A stretch of 64,000 nt of DNA from Sipunculus nudus (GCA_026874595.1 CM049313.1:63864159-63928158), one strand, 5' to 3'; shown: positions 47,301 through 58,603, counted from the first letter of the stretch. Notes: generated by a model not told the origin, from the letters alone. Numbers and translations: made by a program.

Positions 47301-50300
47301 AGGTTCGTAGGTCCAACGGTGTCGAAACATGCCAGTCTTACGGACGGACATCCAGACAGACAGACAGATGGACGGACGGAAAGACAGACGGACAGACGAC
47401 GGACAATGGACCACGACTATAGCTCAGATGACAGATGGTGATCCAGATCAATAATTCCTTGTATCATTGCTAAGCCTTCCTCAGAGTTTCATCAAAATCT
47501 GTTGATGACATTTTAAGTAATGCTGCTAACAGCAGGCAAACCAACACTAGGAAAAATATACCACATTAGGCAGAGGTAAATATTCATGTGGAGAGACTTG
47601 CCATATATGTGTTAAGATGCACTAACCTGTGACATTTCTTCATAAGTTATAAACAGTACGTTGTTGTCATTTCTGTGTTCCCAATATTCTCGTACATGGT
47701 CCCACCAGGGGCCATACATCACTGTAATTAAACAGATTGGCTCTGTATTACAGTTACCCACTGTGAGGTTATATTCAAACAAATTTGCATATTGATTTGT
47801 TGTGCTATTTTTTTCGTGTTAATTCAACAAGCTTTGTATGTGAAAAGGTGTCTTTAATATAACAGGCTACAGGTCTGGATATGCTCTTCAGCAATACATA
47901 GAGCCTGGAGCTATGTGAGCCACACAAATGTGGCTGACTTGGACAAAACAAGTGACCCATGGGTCATGACGCTCAGCTGACTTGGAAGAGATTCGCGAAA
48001 GGAAATTTTATCATCTGAATGGTAGTATATACCCATTCAACTGAAGCATCAAACAGATTAACCAACAGGCCAAGATTGTGTCTGTTTTTATATATCTCAA
48101 AAATAGAGAGAAAATGCGTAAAAAAATACAGGTGGCTCCACCAGTATGCAAAAACACAAGGTCAATATCCATGCAAAGAATCATGGTGATCTATGCATTA
48201 GTTGGTAAGATACTTCAGCTTTTGTATCAAATTTTCCATTAGTCTGAGGGATACTTCTGAGTCCTATAGCTTTAAGTATATGGGTAACAGATACCTAATT
48301 TCAGGTTTCCACAGACACTTTTCATGGTCTCCTTGCATGATAAGAATGAAGATTCTAGGTCCATTTGTTACAATTTGTGCCACGTTAACAGATGACAGCA
48401 TCCTTAAAGGTCTCAAAAAAAAGAGAAAAAAAATCAGAAAATTGAATAAAATATAGGTTGCACCACCAGTCTGCAGAAACTGATGAACCACTCCATAATC
48501 AATATCTATGCAAAGAATCATGGTGATCTCTGCATTAGTTGTTCAGATACTTCAGCTTTTGAATCAAATTTTCCATTATTCTGAGGGATACTTCAGAGTC
48601 CTATAGCTTGAAGGATATGGGAAACAGAAACCTAATTTCAGGTTTCCACAGACACTTTTTATGGGCCTCCTTGCATTACAAGAATGAAGAATCTAGGTCG
48701 AGTTGTTACGATCTGTACCCTGTTGACAGATAACAACACCTTTAAAGGTCTAAAAAAATTGAGAAAAAAATTCGTAAAATTTGAAAAAAACATGGAGGTG
48801 GCGTACCATGTCTGAAGAAACTGATGGAACACCTCAAGATCAATATGTATGCCAAAAATCATGAACATCAGTGTTGTAGTTATTTAGATAGAGCAGTTTT
48901 TATATCAAATTTTTCATTATTCTGGGGGGTATTTGGAGCCATACAGCTTAAAGGATATGGGTAACAGAGACCTAATTTCAGGTTTCCATGGAAACTTTCC
49001 ATGGGTCTCCCTGTGTGTCAAGAATGAAGATTCTTGGTCCAGTTGTTATGATTTGTGCCCTGTTAACAGATGTTTATATCTTTAAAGGTCTCAAAATTGA
49101 GAAAAAATTGTAAAAACACCCTAACAAATACAGTTGGTGCCACCAGTCTGCAGAAACTGATGAAACACTCAATGATCAGTATCCATGCAAACAATTATGA
49201 TGATCTCTGCATTAGTTGTTCAGATACTTCAGCTTTTGTATCAAATTTTTATATTATTCTGAGCTGTACTTTGGAGTGCTATAGGTCATAGGATATGGGT
49301 AACAGAGACCTAATTTCAAGTTTCCATGGAGACTTTTCATGGGTCTCCCTGTGTGTCAAGAATGAGGATTCTCGGTCCAGTCTTTACGATTTGTGCCCTG
49401 TAAACAGATGTTCATATTTTTTAAAGTCTCAAAAATAGAGAAACAATTCGTAAAAAATCGAAAATATAGGTGGCGCCACCAGTCTGCAGAAACTGATGAA
49501 ACATCTCATGATCAATATGTATGCCAAAAATCATGACCATCACTGTTGTGGTAAATGAGATATTGAAGTTTTTGTATGAAATTTTTGACTATTCTGGGGG
49601 GGGGGGGGGGGGGTACTTTGGGGCCCTATAGCTTGAAGGATATGGGTAACAGAGACCTAATTTCTGGTTTCCATGGAGACTTTTCATAGGTCTCCCAGTG
49701 TGTCAAGAATGAAGATTCTAGGTCCAGTCTTTATGATTTGTGCCCTGTTAACAGATGTTCACATTTTTAAAGGTCTCAAAAATAGAGAAAAAAATTCGTA
49801 AAAAATAAAAAAATACAGGTGGCGCCACCAGTCTGCAGGAACTGATGGGACCTCTCATGATCAATTTGTATGCCACAAATCATGACCATCAGTGATGTAG
49901 TTAATGAGATATTGAAGTTTTTGTATGAAATTTTTGACTATTCTGGGGGGGGGGGGTACTTTGGGGCCCCCATAGCTTGAAGGATTTGGGTAACAGAGAC
50001 CTAATTTATGGTTTCCAAGGATACTTTTTATGGACCTCTCAGAATGTCAAGTTACAAGTTTCTAGGTCCAGCAGTTATGATTTGTGCCAGGTTAACGGAC
50101 GGACGGACAGACAAACAGACGGACGACAGACAAAGGTTGATCGCTATAGCTCAGATGACTTACAGTCAGCTGAGCTAAAAACAGCTGATTGCAGTAGGAA
50201 GAAGTTTTTTTTTTTTGGCTTGCCTCAGTTTGCAAAATGTAAGCTCGCTTAAACTGACCTGAAATTTATTTTAACAAATTATCTAAATTACACATGACAT

Positions 50301-53300
50301 ATTGCAACCATTTCACATTTTGTCTAGTTTGTGATTAAATACCAAGTACAGTTTCTCCTGGTAGTTCCATCAGCCAACACATTCATACTCATAATAAACA
50401 ATTATACTTTCTTAAAACTGAATAATTTTTGGGGGGCATGTTTGAATGTAAAAGATTTCTCATATTAAATTAATTTTATCTCAAGCCAAACTAAGCTGCA
50501 CAAAAAATTGGGTCACTTCAGTTTAATGAAATATTTGGGGCGCCTCATAATTACTCAGCTCAGCTTGATCTTACTCGATTGGAGGCACAAAATGGCTGCG
50601 GCACCAGGCTCTAGCAATACGCATCACCAATCACTTAAAAGAGACAACGTTTCTTATATAGATCATTCTGAAATACAAAGAGAATGAATCTTCTTATGAT
50701 AGTAAAAATTGTCTTACCAGTGCCATCAAGGATGCTATCCAAACATTCTTCAAATGTGCCCTTGTAGTTCACGAGACCATTCATCCTCAAAAAATGGTAA
50801 AGGGACACAGACACATCCTTAGGGTTTCTGGCAATGCATAAAATCTAAAAAAAAATTAGATTTTATTTATTTAAATTGTAATGTAGATACATTGGTTAGT
50901 AGATACATTGGTTAATTATTAATTCACAGACTCATTTCACTGTTAAAATTAAGTTCACAAGTTAATGAAAATTTGAAAAAAAAAAATAGAAATAATTGGG
51001 ACCCAAAATTCCTCAATCAGGGCTCTGCAGTGCTGTGCCCCATAAAATGGGAGTGATATGTCTATACTAAATGTGAGATTGGACTGAAATTTATCACCAC
51101 AAATAATCTATGAGGATCTTTAAAAATATCATGTCAACATCTAAAAGGTTCCTGAGATAATGCATGCAAAATGAATGCTTGATCACTGACTGGTGGCCAT
51201 TTTCTATTTAGACAAGGCGCCAATCGGGGGCGGATCCAGGATTACCTAAAAGGGGGGTCCGTCCCAGGAGGATTATTGCACAGACTAAAAAAAGGGGCTC
51301 AAGGTCCGGAAAAGAGGGGGTCAAGGCCGCAAAATTGGTCTGAAACCCTTAACGATAAGCTTACAAAGGCTAAAAAGGGGAGTCCAGTCCCCCTGGACCC
51401 ACCTAGATCCACTTCTGCCAATTATTCTTGTGAATTTGAGAAAGAACAAAAGACCTCTCTTTAGATACTGGACACGCATAAAATCACTTATTGTGCTCTG
51501 GTGGCCATATTGGTTTTTGGATGGGTTTGAAATTCAACAGGACTGGTCTCCTCACAGGCACCAATCATTAGTGTCAATTTTGAGAAAGATCATACCCTCA
51601 TGAAATAATCACTGATTGTGCCCTGGTGGTCATATTAATTTTTGGACAGGTTTGCAATTCTAAAAGGCTGGAGTTCCTATAAGCACCCAGTATCCTTTTG
51701 AAAATGAGAAAGATCAAACATATTTCTTTGAAAAACTGAGTGTGAAAGATAATAATCAATTGTGCACTTGTGGACAGACAAGGTGAACATTTAAGGCAAG
51801 GAAAGGACAGACAATCAGACAAGGTGATCACTATAAGGCAATAAAGTACTGGACCAACAGACAAAGTGATCAAATAAGGCAATCAAAGGACAGATGGACA
51901 GACAAGGTGATCACTATAAAGCAACAAAAGGACAGACAGAGAGACAAGGATTTCACTATGAGGCAATTAAAAGCTAGCCCGACAGACAAAGTGATCCTAT
52001 AAGGCAAACAAAGGACAGATGGACAGACAAGGTGATCACTATATATAAGGCAACAAAAGGACAGACAGAGAGTCAAGGATTTCACTATAAGGCAATGAAA
52101 AGCTAGCCTGACAGACAAAGTGATCATATGAAGCAAACAAAGGACAGATGGACAGACAAGGTGATCACTATATATATAAGGCAACAAAAGGACAGGATGA
52201 TGGGACAAGGATTTCACTATAAGGCAATGAAAGTGAGGCTGACAGACAAAATGAACATATAAGGCAAAGAATGGAGAGACAGAGGGACAAGGTAATCACA
52301 ATAAGGACACATGGACAGACAGACAGATAGGGGATCACCATAAGCTAACAAAAGGACAGACAGACAGACAAGGTGATCACTATAAGGCAATAAAGTACAT
52401 TTCCCAACAGACAAAGTGATCAAATAAGGCAATCAAAGGACCGATGGACAGACAAGGTGATCACTATAAGGCAACAAAAGGACAGACAGAGAGACAAGGA
52501 TTTCACTATGAGGCAATTAAAAGCTAGCCCGACAGACAAAGTGATCCTATAAGGCAAACAAAGGACAGATGGGCAGACAAGGTGATCACTATAAGGCAAT
52601 GAAAAGCTAGCCTGACAGACAAAGTGATCATATGAAGCAAACAAAGGACAGATGGACAGACAAGGTGATCACGATATATAAGGCAACAAAAGGACAAACA
52701 GAGAGTCAAGGATTTCACTATAAGGCAAAGAAAAGCTAGCCCGACAGACAAAGTGATCATATGAGGCAAACAAAGGACAGATGGACAGACAAGGTGATCA
52801 CTATATATAAGGCAACAAAAGGACAGACAGAGAGTCAAGGATTTCACTATAAGGCAATGAAAAGCTAGCCTGACAGACAAAGTGATCATATGAAGCAAAC
52901 AAAGGACAGATGGACAGACAAGGTGATCACTATATATAAGGCAACAAAAGGACAAACAGAGAGTCAAGGATTTCACTATAAGGCAAAGAAAAGCTAGCCC
53001 GACAGACAAAGAGATCATATGAGGCAAACAAAGGACAGATGGACAGACAAGGTGATCACTATATATAAGGCAACAAAAGGACAGGATGATGGGACAAGGA
53101 TTTCACTATTAGGCAATGAAAGTGAGGCTGACAGACAAAATGAACATATAAGGCAAAGAATGGAGAGACAGAGGGACAAGGTAATCACAATAAGGACACA
53201 TGGACAGACAGACAGATCGGGGATCACAATAAGCTAACAAAAGGACAGACAGACAGACAAGGTGATCACTATTAGGCAATAAAGTACTGGCCCAACAGAC

Positions 53301-56300
53301 AAAGTGATCAAATAAGGCAATCAAAGGACAGATGGACAGACAAGGTGATCACTATAAGGCAACAAAAGGACAGACAGAGAGACAAGGATTTCACTATGAG
53401 GCAATTAAAAGCTAGCCTGACAGACAAAGTGATCATATGAAGCAAACAAAGGACAGATGGACAGACAAGGTGATCACTATATATAAGGCAACAAAAGGAC
53501 AAACAGAGAGTCAAGGATTTCACTATAAGGCAAAGAAAAGCTAGCCCGGCAGACAAAGAGATCATTTGAGGCAAACAAAGGACAGATGGACAGACAAGGT
53601 GATCACTATATATAAGGCAACAAAAGGACAGTATGATGGGACAAGGATTTCACTATAAGGCAATGAAAGTGAGGCTGACAGACAAAATATACATATAAGG
53701 CAAAGAATGGAGAGACAGAGGGACAAGGTAATCACAATAAGGACACATGGACAGACAGACAGATAGGGGATCACAATAAGCTAACAAAAGGACAGACAGA
53801 CAGACAAGGTGATCACTATAAGGCAATAAAGTACTGGCCCAACAGACAAAGTGATCAAATAAGGCAATCAAAGGACAGATGGACAGACAAGGTGATCACT
53901 ATAAGGCAACAAAAGGACAGACAGAGAGACAAGGATTTCACTATGAGGCAATTAAAAGCTAGCCTGACAGACAAAGTGATCCTATAAGGCAAACAAAGGA
54001 CAGATGGACAGACAAGGTGATCACTATATATAAGGCAACAAAAGGACAGACAGAGAGTCAAGGATTTCACTATAAGGCAATCAAAAGCTAGCCCGAAAGA
54101 CAAAGTGATCATATGAAGCAAACAAAGGACAGATGGACAGACAAGGTGATCACTATATATAAGGCAACAAAAGGACAGGATGATGGGACAAGGATTTCAC
54201 TATAAGGCAATGAAAGTGAGGCTGACAGACAAAATGAACATATAAGGCAAAGAATGGAGAGACAGAGGGACAAGGTAATCACAATAAGGACACATGGACA
54301 GACAGACAGATAGGGGATCACAATAAGCTAACAAAAGGACAGACAGACAGACAAGGTGATCACTATATGGCAACAGAAGGACAGACAGACAAGGTGATCA
54401 TATATGGCAAAGAAAGGACAGACGGACAGACAAGGTGATCACTTTAAGGCAATAAAAAACAGACAGACGAGATGATCTCTATATGGCAATGAAAGGACAG
54501 ACAGAAAAGGGGATCACTATAATGCAACAAAAGGACAGGGAACAGACAAGGTGATCACCATAAGGCAATGACAGAACCGACAGATGGACAATGTAATCAC
54601 TATTTGGCAACAGATGACAGATGGAGAGACAAGATCATAACTATAATGCAGCCAATGGACAAACAGACAGACAAGGTGATCACTATAGGCAACAAAATGA
54701 CAGACAGACAGACCAGGTGATCACTATAAGGCAACAAAAGGACAGACAGATTGACAAGTTAATCATTATAGGCAAAAAAATGACAGACAGACAGACATGG
54801 TGATCATATAAGGCAAGGAAAGAACACACAGAGAGGCAAGGTTATCACTAGGTCAAGACAGCAATAAAAATTCGAAGCAGTTACTTCCATAAGATTAAAA
54901 AAAAAATTAAAACTACAGTACTTAAACCTTTGCTTTCTTGCTCTTTGCTTCCTCAGGCAGGCTGCTGTAGGGGAGGTGGGTTTTGATGAACCGTGGTGAG
55001 ACCATGGATTCTATGACCTTCAGACCCGGGATGGGATACTCAAGATATGGGAAGCGCTGCTCCATTGTCCTTGTGTCATTCTGGCCAAAGTAGGAACCCT
55101 TCATGATCAGATACGCGATATGCTGCAACCATGTTGTCCCTGCGATCAAGAAATAAACAGTTCTAGAACAGTTAAAAATTTACATAGCTTAGTGGCTGGA
55201 TTATTTAGTAATGTCAGGAAGATATCAGTTTTTATATCTTTTTACTGATGTATATTTAAATATTTTATATTATATAGTTGTCATATCAGTATCAGGCATA
55301 ACTCTTATTATCATATTACACTTTTCAGTACCTTCCACCATGGTTTGGGTTAAAAACAAGTGACCCATGGGTCATGACGCTCAGCTGACTGGGAAGAGAT
55401 TCGCAAAAGGAAATTTTATCAACTGAATGGTAGTATATACCCAATCAACTGAAGCATCAAACAGATTAACCAACAGGCCAAGATTGTGTCTGCATTCATA
55501 TATATTTCAAAAATAGAGAAAAAATGCGTAAACTTAAAAAATATACAGGTGACTCCACCAGTCTGCAGAAACTAATAAAAACACTCAATGGTCAATATAC
55601 ATGCAAAGAATCATGGTGATCTCTGCATTAGTTGTTCAGATACTTCAGCTTTTGTATCAAATTTTCCATTATTCTGTGGGATACTTCGGAGTCCTATAGC
55701 TTGAAGGATATGGGAAACAGAGACATCATTTCAGGTTTCAACAGAAACTTTTCATGGGCCTCCTTGCATGACAAGAATGAAGATTCTAGGTCCAGTTGTT
55801 ACTATTTGTACCCTGTTGTACCATCTTCAAAGGTCTCAAAATAGAGAAAAAAAAATTTGTAAAAATTTGAAAAAAATAGAGGTGGCGCCACCAGTCTGCA
55901 GAAACTGATGAAACACTCCATGATCAATATCCATGCAAACAATTATGGTGATCTCTGCATTAGTTGTACAGATACTTCAGCTTTTGTATCAAATTTTCAA
56001 TTATTCTGAGCTGTACTTTGGAGTACCATAGCTCAAAGGACATAGGTAACAGAGACCTAATTTCAGGTTTCCATGGAGACTTTTCATAGGTCTCTCACTG
56101 TGTCAAGAATGAAGATTCTAGGTCCAGTTGTTATGATTTGTGCCCTGTAAACAGATGTTCATATCTTTAAAGGTCTCAAAAATAGAGATAAAAATTTGTA
56201 AAACACGTGAACAAATACAGGTGGTGCCACCAGTCTGCAGAAACTGATGAAACACTCCATGATCAATATCCATGCAAACAATTATGGTGATCTCTGCATT

Positions 56301-58186
56301 AGTTGTACAGATACTTCAGCTTTTGTATCAAATTTTCCATTATTCTGAGCTGTACTTTGGAGTACCATAGCTCAAAGGACAAAGGTAACAGAGACCTAAT
56401 TTCAGGTTTCCATGGAGACTTTTCATAGGTCTCTCACTGTGTCAAGAATGAAGATTCTAGGTCCAGTCTTTACGTTTTTTGCCCTGTTAACAGATGTTCA
56501 CATTTTTAAAGGTCTCAAAAAGAGAGAAAACAATTCGTAAAGAATCGAAAAATACAGGTGGCGCCACCAGTCTACAGAAACTGATGAAACATCTCATGAT
56601 CAATATGTATGCCAAAAATCATGACCATCAGTGATGTAGTTAATGAGATATTGAAGTTTTTGTATGAAATTTTTTACTATTCTGGGGGGTACTTTGGGGC
56701 TCCATAGCTCGAAGGATATGGGTAACAGAGACATAATTTCTGGTTTCCAAGGAGACTTTTCATAGGTGTCTCAGTGTGTAAAGAATGAAGATTCTAGGGC
56801 CAGTCTTTACGATTTGTGCCAGGTTAACGGACGGACGGACAGACGGACAGACAGACAGACGACGGACAAAGGGTGATTGCTATAGCTCAGATGACTTACA
56901 GTCAGCTGAGCTAAAAAAACAGGGTTCATAGGTTTTAGCAAGTACATGGGTTATTATGTCACAATAATCAGTTCTTTATTAGATTCAATGCCATTAATTT
57001 ATTAAATTTTATTCTTAAAAAACAAATGTTAATCTGAAAACTGGCATTCCCTAGACATACCATTACCTTTTGAAAATAATTCTGAAAGTTCATATTTGTG
57101 AACCTAAACAGTGGACAAATATTTTTGGTAAAAGATACCTTGGTCTCAGTTTTGGTTTCTGATTAGTGAACCTTAACTACATATGTACATGTGTTGGCTT
57201 CAACTGGGTCCAAGCTATGAAGGTCATCAGACAAAGTCTGTTGTATCTGGTAAACATGTAAGACAGAATGTTTACTGAGCTAATTTATAACAATAGCACC
57301 GCAAACGTGCGTTATATGCTTGTCATGTATCTGGTGACCTCTGACCTCATAAAATATGCCTGAATCTTGATTGGAAGGTAATTCAGGTGAGAAACTCTAT
57401 TGGAAAATATGTATTATGAGTTTCATGAAAATTGATAGGATTTTTGGTAAGTCACAAAAGTGCCTCCAAAGTACGGTGACCTCTGACCTCATTAAATATG
57501 TATGGATTTTGTTTAAAAATCAAACTTAGGTTAGATATTTAATTGAATAACATTTCTGATGAATTATATCAAAATCCTTCATATTTTTCATTAGATTTTA
57601 CGGTGACACCACAAATTAGCCTATAACCCATGCCTGTATTAAATATGCATGGATGTTGCCCATAACTGAACTTGGGTGAGATTATCTTTTGGAAAGTAGT
57701 TATGGTGATTTTCGTGAAAATCCATAAAAGCCCTGGTAGGTTATCATGGTGACACTTAAAGTTTATGGGCAGACAGATTGTGGGTATACCATAAAACTCC
57801 AATCATAAGATTGGGGTTTAAAAATTACCTGATTTAGGAAAACTGCATACGTAAATATCCTCACTCCTAGCTGGGAATGCCTCTATCTTCTTCTTCTCCT
57901 CATCATTAGAGAATGGTAAGGTAAACCCATCAAACTTTTTAAAGAGTTTATCACCCTTGCTTTTCTTAAGTTCTGTCTTTAGACATTTCAAATCATTCAT
58001 AAACTTTTCCTGGCGAGCTTCCTTTTCTCTACGTATCCATCTGTCTCCAAGAAATCCTGCAGCTAACATAGCTCCGATCACAACGGTGATCTTCTTGGTC
58101 TTTGCTTTTGTTCTTTTTGGGAATTTAGTTTGGCTGAAGCAGCGCTGTGGTGCACAAATGTTGGAACTGATTCTGGATGATGTCAT
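32948..58186 (-). CDS. Cytosolic-type sulfotransferase (SULT-like), six exons
   Basis: Exons in order are 58186-57829, 55139-54928, 50844-50718, 47721-47627, 43726-43543 and 33105-32948 (or 38919-38762). They join to 377 codons with no stop; intron phases are 1, 0, 1, 0, 1, all GT-AG. The family transfers sulfate from PAPS to hydroxyl or amine groups. Seen are SFPKSGTTW at about 115-123 (5'-phosphosulfate loop), [14 protein letters not shown] at 195-208 (3'-phosphate binding; Arg196 and Ser204), GPWWDHV, TYEEM and [10 protein letters not shown] near 325-332 (PAPS and dimer region). His of the TH[LF]P motif follows RFIKT. Residues 1-110 include an extra N-terminal part of about 70 residues with a hydrophobic stretch at 33-47. 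The substrate cannot be told from sequence. Confidence 0.9.
33673..34925. repeat. Interspersed repeat with GCCCCCGCC end, truncated copy
   Basis: It starts with TGTCGGTACGACAC and AATGCCCCCGCC, like 39487, and includes a GACGGACGGACATCGAC minisatellite tail near 34630-34680 and a single 180-bp unit near 34735-34915. The far end with the inverted GGCGGGGGCATA is missing, cut at the junction with block C'. Confidence 0.7.
34920..35645. repeat. Extra block C' between the two duplication copies
   Basis: It is a third copy of block C (30830-31560 and 37800-38550), more diverged than those are from each other. Its left edge joins block D through a shared TGTATTA. Its right edge joins block A' near 35645. 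It holds a run of about 20 G near 35091-35112 on the plus strand. Confidence 0.8.
38272..38323. repeat. (TA)n microsatellite, second duplication copy
   Basis: About 26 uninterrupted TA units at the place matching 31263-31317. Confidence 0.95.
38762..38919 (-). CDS. Sulfotransferase last exon, proximal copy (6')
   Basis: It encodes [20 protein letters not shown] and onward to a C-terminus ending [10 protein letters not shown] and TAA at 38764-38762. It is nearest to exon 5, so it is the first choice for splicing. The frame, acceptor (TTACAG) and stop are all intact. It differs from the distal copy only in the last 50 bp or so. Confidence 0.88.
39487..41353. mobile_element. Interspersed repeat with inverted GCCCCCGCC ends and inner 180-bp tandem units
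   Basis: The left end reads AATGCCCCCGCC...GGGGCAAA and the right end GCCCCGGCC...GGCGGGGGCATAA, so the two ends are inverted. Inside are (GACGGAC)-type minisatellites near 40445-40495 and 41280-41310, and the 180-bp array at 40550-41268. It has no coding capacity. It may be a non-autonomous DNA transposon; target-site duplications were not resolved. Confidence 0.6.
40550..41268. repeat. 180-bp tandem repeat, four units
   Basis: Units start near 40555, 40735, 40915 and 41095 at exactly 180-bp spacing. Each contains CATGAAATTTTCTAAG, GTAAAACAGTCAAAAGTAGG, AACTCGATCTGTAA and GAAAAAAAGTCCGTAC. They differ from each other at only a few bases. The duplicate locus near 34735-34915 has one unit, so copy number changed after or during the duplication. 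Confidence 0.9.
41354..42724. other. Intron 5 spacer with a TCTG-type repeat
   Basis: Intron DNA without a recognised gene. The part 41879-42075 (GTCCCCCACTTCCTTGG, a (GTCT)n tract, GCGATAACTTTCCTT) is another interspersed repeat family. Confidence 0.5.
42725..43468. mobile_element. hAT-like non-autonomous element
   Basis: The left end reads AGGCGTGGGCAAACCA and the right end, inverted, CAGGGGTGGGTAAACTT. This TIR type and the subterminal GGCCACATGAGGCCC and GGCCTGCC blocks are usual for hAT short elements. About 740 bp, with no transposase. It lies in the intron just beyond sulfotransferase exon 5. Confidence 0.55.
43543..43726 (-). CDS. Sulfotransferase exon 5
   Basis: It encodes [17 protein letters not shown] and onward to [18 protein letters not shown] plus one base of the split Gly. 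The open frame runs past the GTAAAT donor to 43352, but RKG must join GKVGDWKN of the last exon. It lies about 75 bp from a hAT-like short element in the next intron. Confidence 0.9.
43727..46084. other. Intron 4 DNA without recognised genes
   Basis: AT-rich intron. It holds an isolated GGACCCATGGGTCA palindrome at 44270 (see the repeat family at 47948) and a 69-bp direct duplication at 45275-45406. Confidence 0.5.
45275..45406. repeat. 69-bp tandem duplication
   Basis: GTTAAAATATTAGAATTG and GCAAAAGTTGCAATCAT recur at 69-bp spacing (45285 and 45354) with few mismatches. Confidence 0.8.
46085..47450. repeat. Two tandem units of about 670 bp with a GACGGAC tail
   Basis: Blocks such as GATTAAATCCTTATGTATA (46105 and 46763) and AATATCTCGAAGGAACGAAG (46533 and 47215) recur about 660-680 bp apart. 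A (GACAGACGGACG)-type minisatellite at 47340-47400 and CTATAGCTCAGATGACAG follow, which ties it to the GCTCAGCTGA repeat family. Confidence 0.75.
47627..47721 (-). CDS. Sulfotransferase exon 4
   Basis: It encodes [16 protein letters not shown] and onward to [11 protein letters not shown], the helix and strand preceding the C-terminal lid. TTACAG acceptor, GTTAGT donor, phase 1 to 0. Confidence 0.9.
47948..50181. mobile_element. Palindrome-ended repeat with six 337-bp monomers
   Basis: It starts ACAAGTGACCCATGGGTCATG and ends with GCTCAGATGACTTACAGTC and AGCTGAGCTAAAAA. Between lie six monomers of about 330-347 bp, each with a copy of the 12-bp palindrome GGTGGCGCCACC or a variant (48130, 48467, 48796, 49132, 49471, 49818), then a (GACGGACAGAC)n tail. 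It lies wholly in intron 3 of the sulfotransferase gene. No coding capacity is seen, and the mode of movement is unknown. Confidence 0.8.
50718..50844 (-). CDS. Sulfotransferase exon 3
   Basis: It encodes [18 protein letters not shown] and onward to [10 protein letters not shown]. This is the 3'-phosphate binding helix of PAPS. It is too short to show as a stand-alone open frame. Donor GTAAGA. Confidence 0.9.
51226..51420. repeat. GGATCC-type short interspersed repeat (best copy)
   Basis: GGGGGCGGATCCAGGA at the left and, inverted at the right, GGCAGAAGTGGATCTAGG define partly inverted ends. The inside has CCCAGGAGGATTATTGCA and GGTCCGGAAAAG. The copies at 870-1010, 26447 and 31995 are partial, and block C of the local duplication has similar CATCCAG...TGATCCACGCC ends. 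Confidence 0.65.
51770..54850. repeat. Higher-order minisatellite in sulfotransferase intron 2
   Basis: The basic unit of about 40 bp reads GACAGACAAGGTGATCACT plus ATAAGGCAACAAAAGGACA. Three variants of it form a unit of about 120-127 bp marked by GCTAGCC, and these combine into a block of about 547 bp marked by GGACACATGGACAGACAG at 52306, 53193, 53741 and 54288 (the first gap holds about 340 bp of extra units). The right end, from about 54350, is less ordered. Long open frames across it on the minus strand, with repeated LSV-like peptides, are by-products of the repeat. Confidence 0.92.
54928..55139 (-). CDS. Sulfotransferase exon 2
   Basis: It completes the split Gly and continues [14 protein letters not shown] to [22 protein letters not shown]. 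It ends in phase 0 before GTTTAAG. The KTHLP segment contains the conserved catalytic His. Confidence 0.9.
55356..56922. mobile_element. Palindrome-ended repeat with four 337-bp monomers
   Basis: The same family as 47948-50181: identical start (ACAAGTGACCCATGGGTCATG), four monomers with GGTGGCGCCACC-type palindromes at 55548, 55881, 56220 and 56557, a (GACGGACGGACA)n tail at 56825-56872 and the same CAGCTGAGCTAAAA end. It lies in intron 1 of the sulfotransferase gene. The different monomer number with the same ends suggests a fixed element frame with a variable inner array. Confidence 0.8.
57330..57770. repeat. Degenerate tandem units of about 135-145 bp
   Basis: GGTGACCTCTGACCTCAT-like blocks at 57342 and 57476, and weaker GGTGACA blocks at 57602 and 57748, each followed by TTAAATATG.ATGGAT and TCATGAAAAT-like parts. 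It lies in intron 1. Confidence 0.6.
57829..58186 (-). CDS. Sulfotransferase exon 1
   Basis: It encodes 119 codons plus one base. The first 47 residues have many Arg, Lys and Ser and no Asp or Glu, then [13 protein letters not shown] forms a short hydrophobic segment, then a charged helix, then [10 protein letters not shown], the start of the PAPS loop. Donor GTAATT. The next in-frame upstream codons were not searched exhaustively, so an earlier start is possible. Confidence 0.8.
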
Positions 58187-58603
58187 TAGAATACTGAGGC
58201 ATTTTTTGCTAGATAAATGCTGTAAAGTAATACACAGTGAAATAAATTTTAGATTCTGAGAGCTGCTTACTGTATCATCTCAAATATATCACTTGTGATT
58301 CTGATACATGGCTTTGATTAACGTGTAATGTACTTAAAAGTTGTCAGCGCTGTGTTTACCTAACTGACAAGCCTCTTAGATGATGTCAGTAATGGTCAGT
58401 GATTCCTACAAAAGACAACTTAAATCTTCAAATCCTACAACCAGAAATTTGTGCACTGATGGGATGTTGGGATCACAGAACTGAGCGTCTAAAAGATATT
58501 TTGTGCATCACAGATGCTTATGTTAGTGTTCCTGAAATCCCTGATATAATACAAGGTGAATATCTCCTACTATTTTTGAGTAAAGCCAAAAATATAAAAG
58601 GTA

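Noticed and set aside
51598-54321. Many overlapping minus-strand open frames with repeated Leu-Ser-Val-rich peptides (up to 167 codons)
   Set aside because: They follow the 40/125/547-bp minisatellite, which merely lacks stops in that frame. There are no splice or family signals, and they lie in an intron of the sulfotransferase gene.
51770-54850. CRISPR-like direct repeats
   Set aside because: The repeats have no unique spacers, the units grade into one another, and the DNA is eukaryotic.
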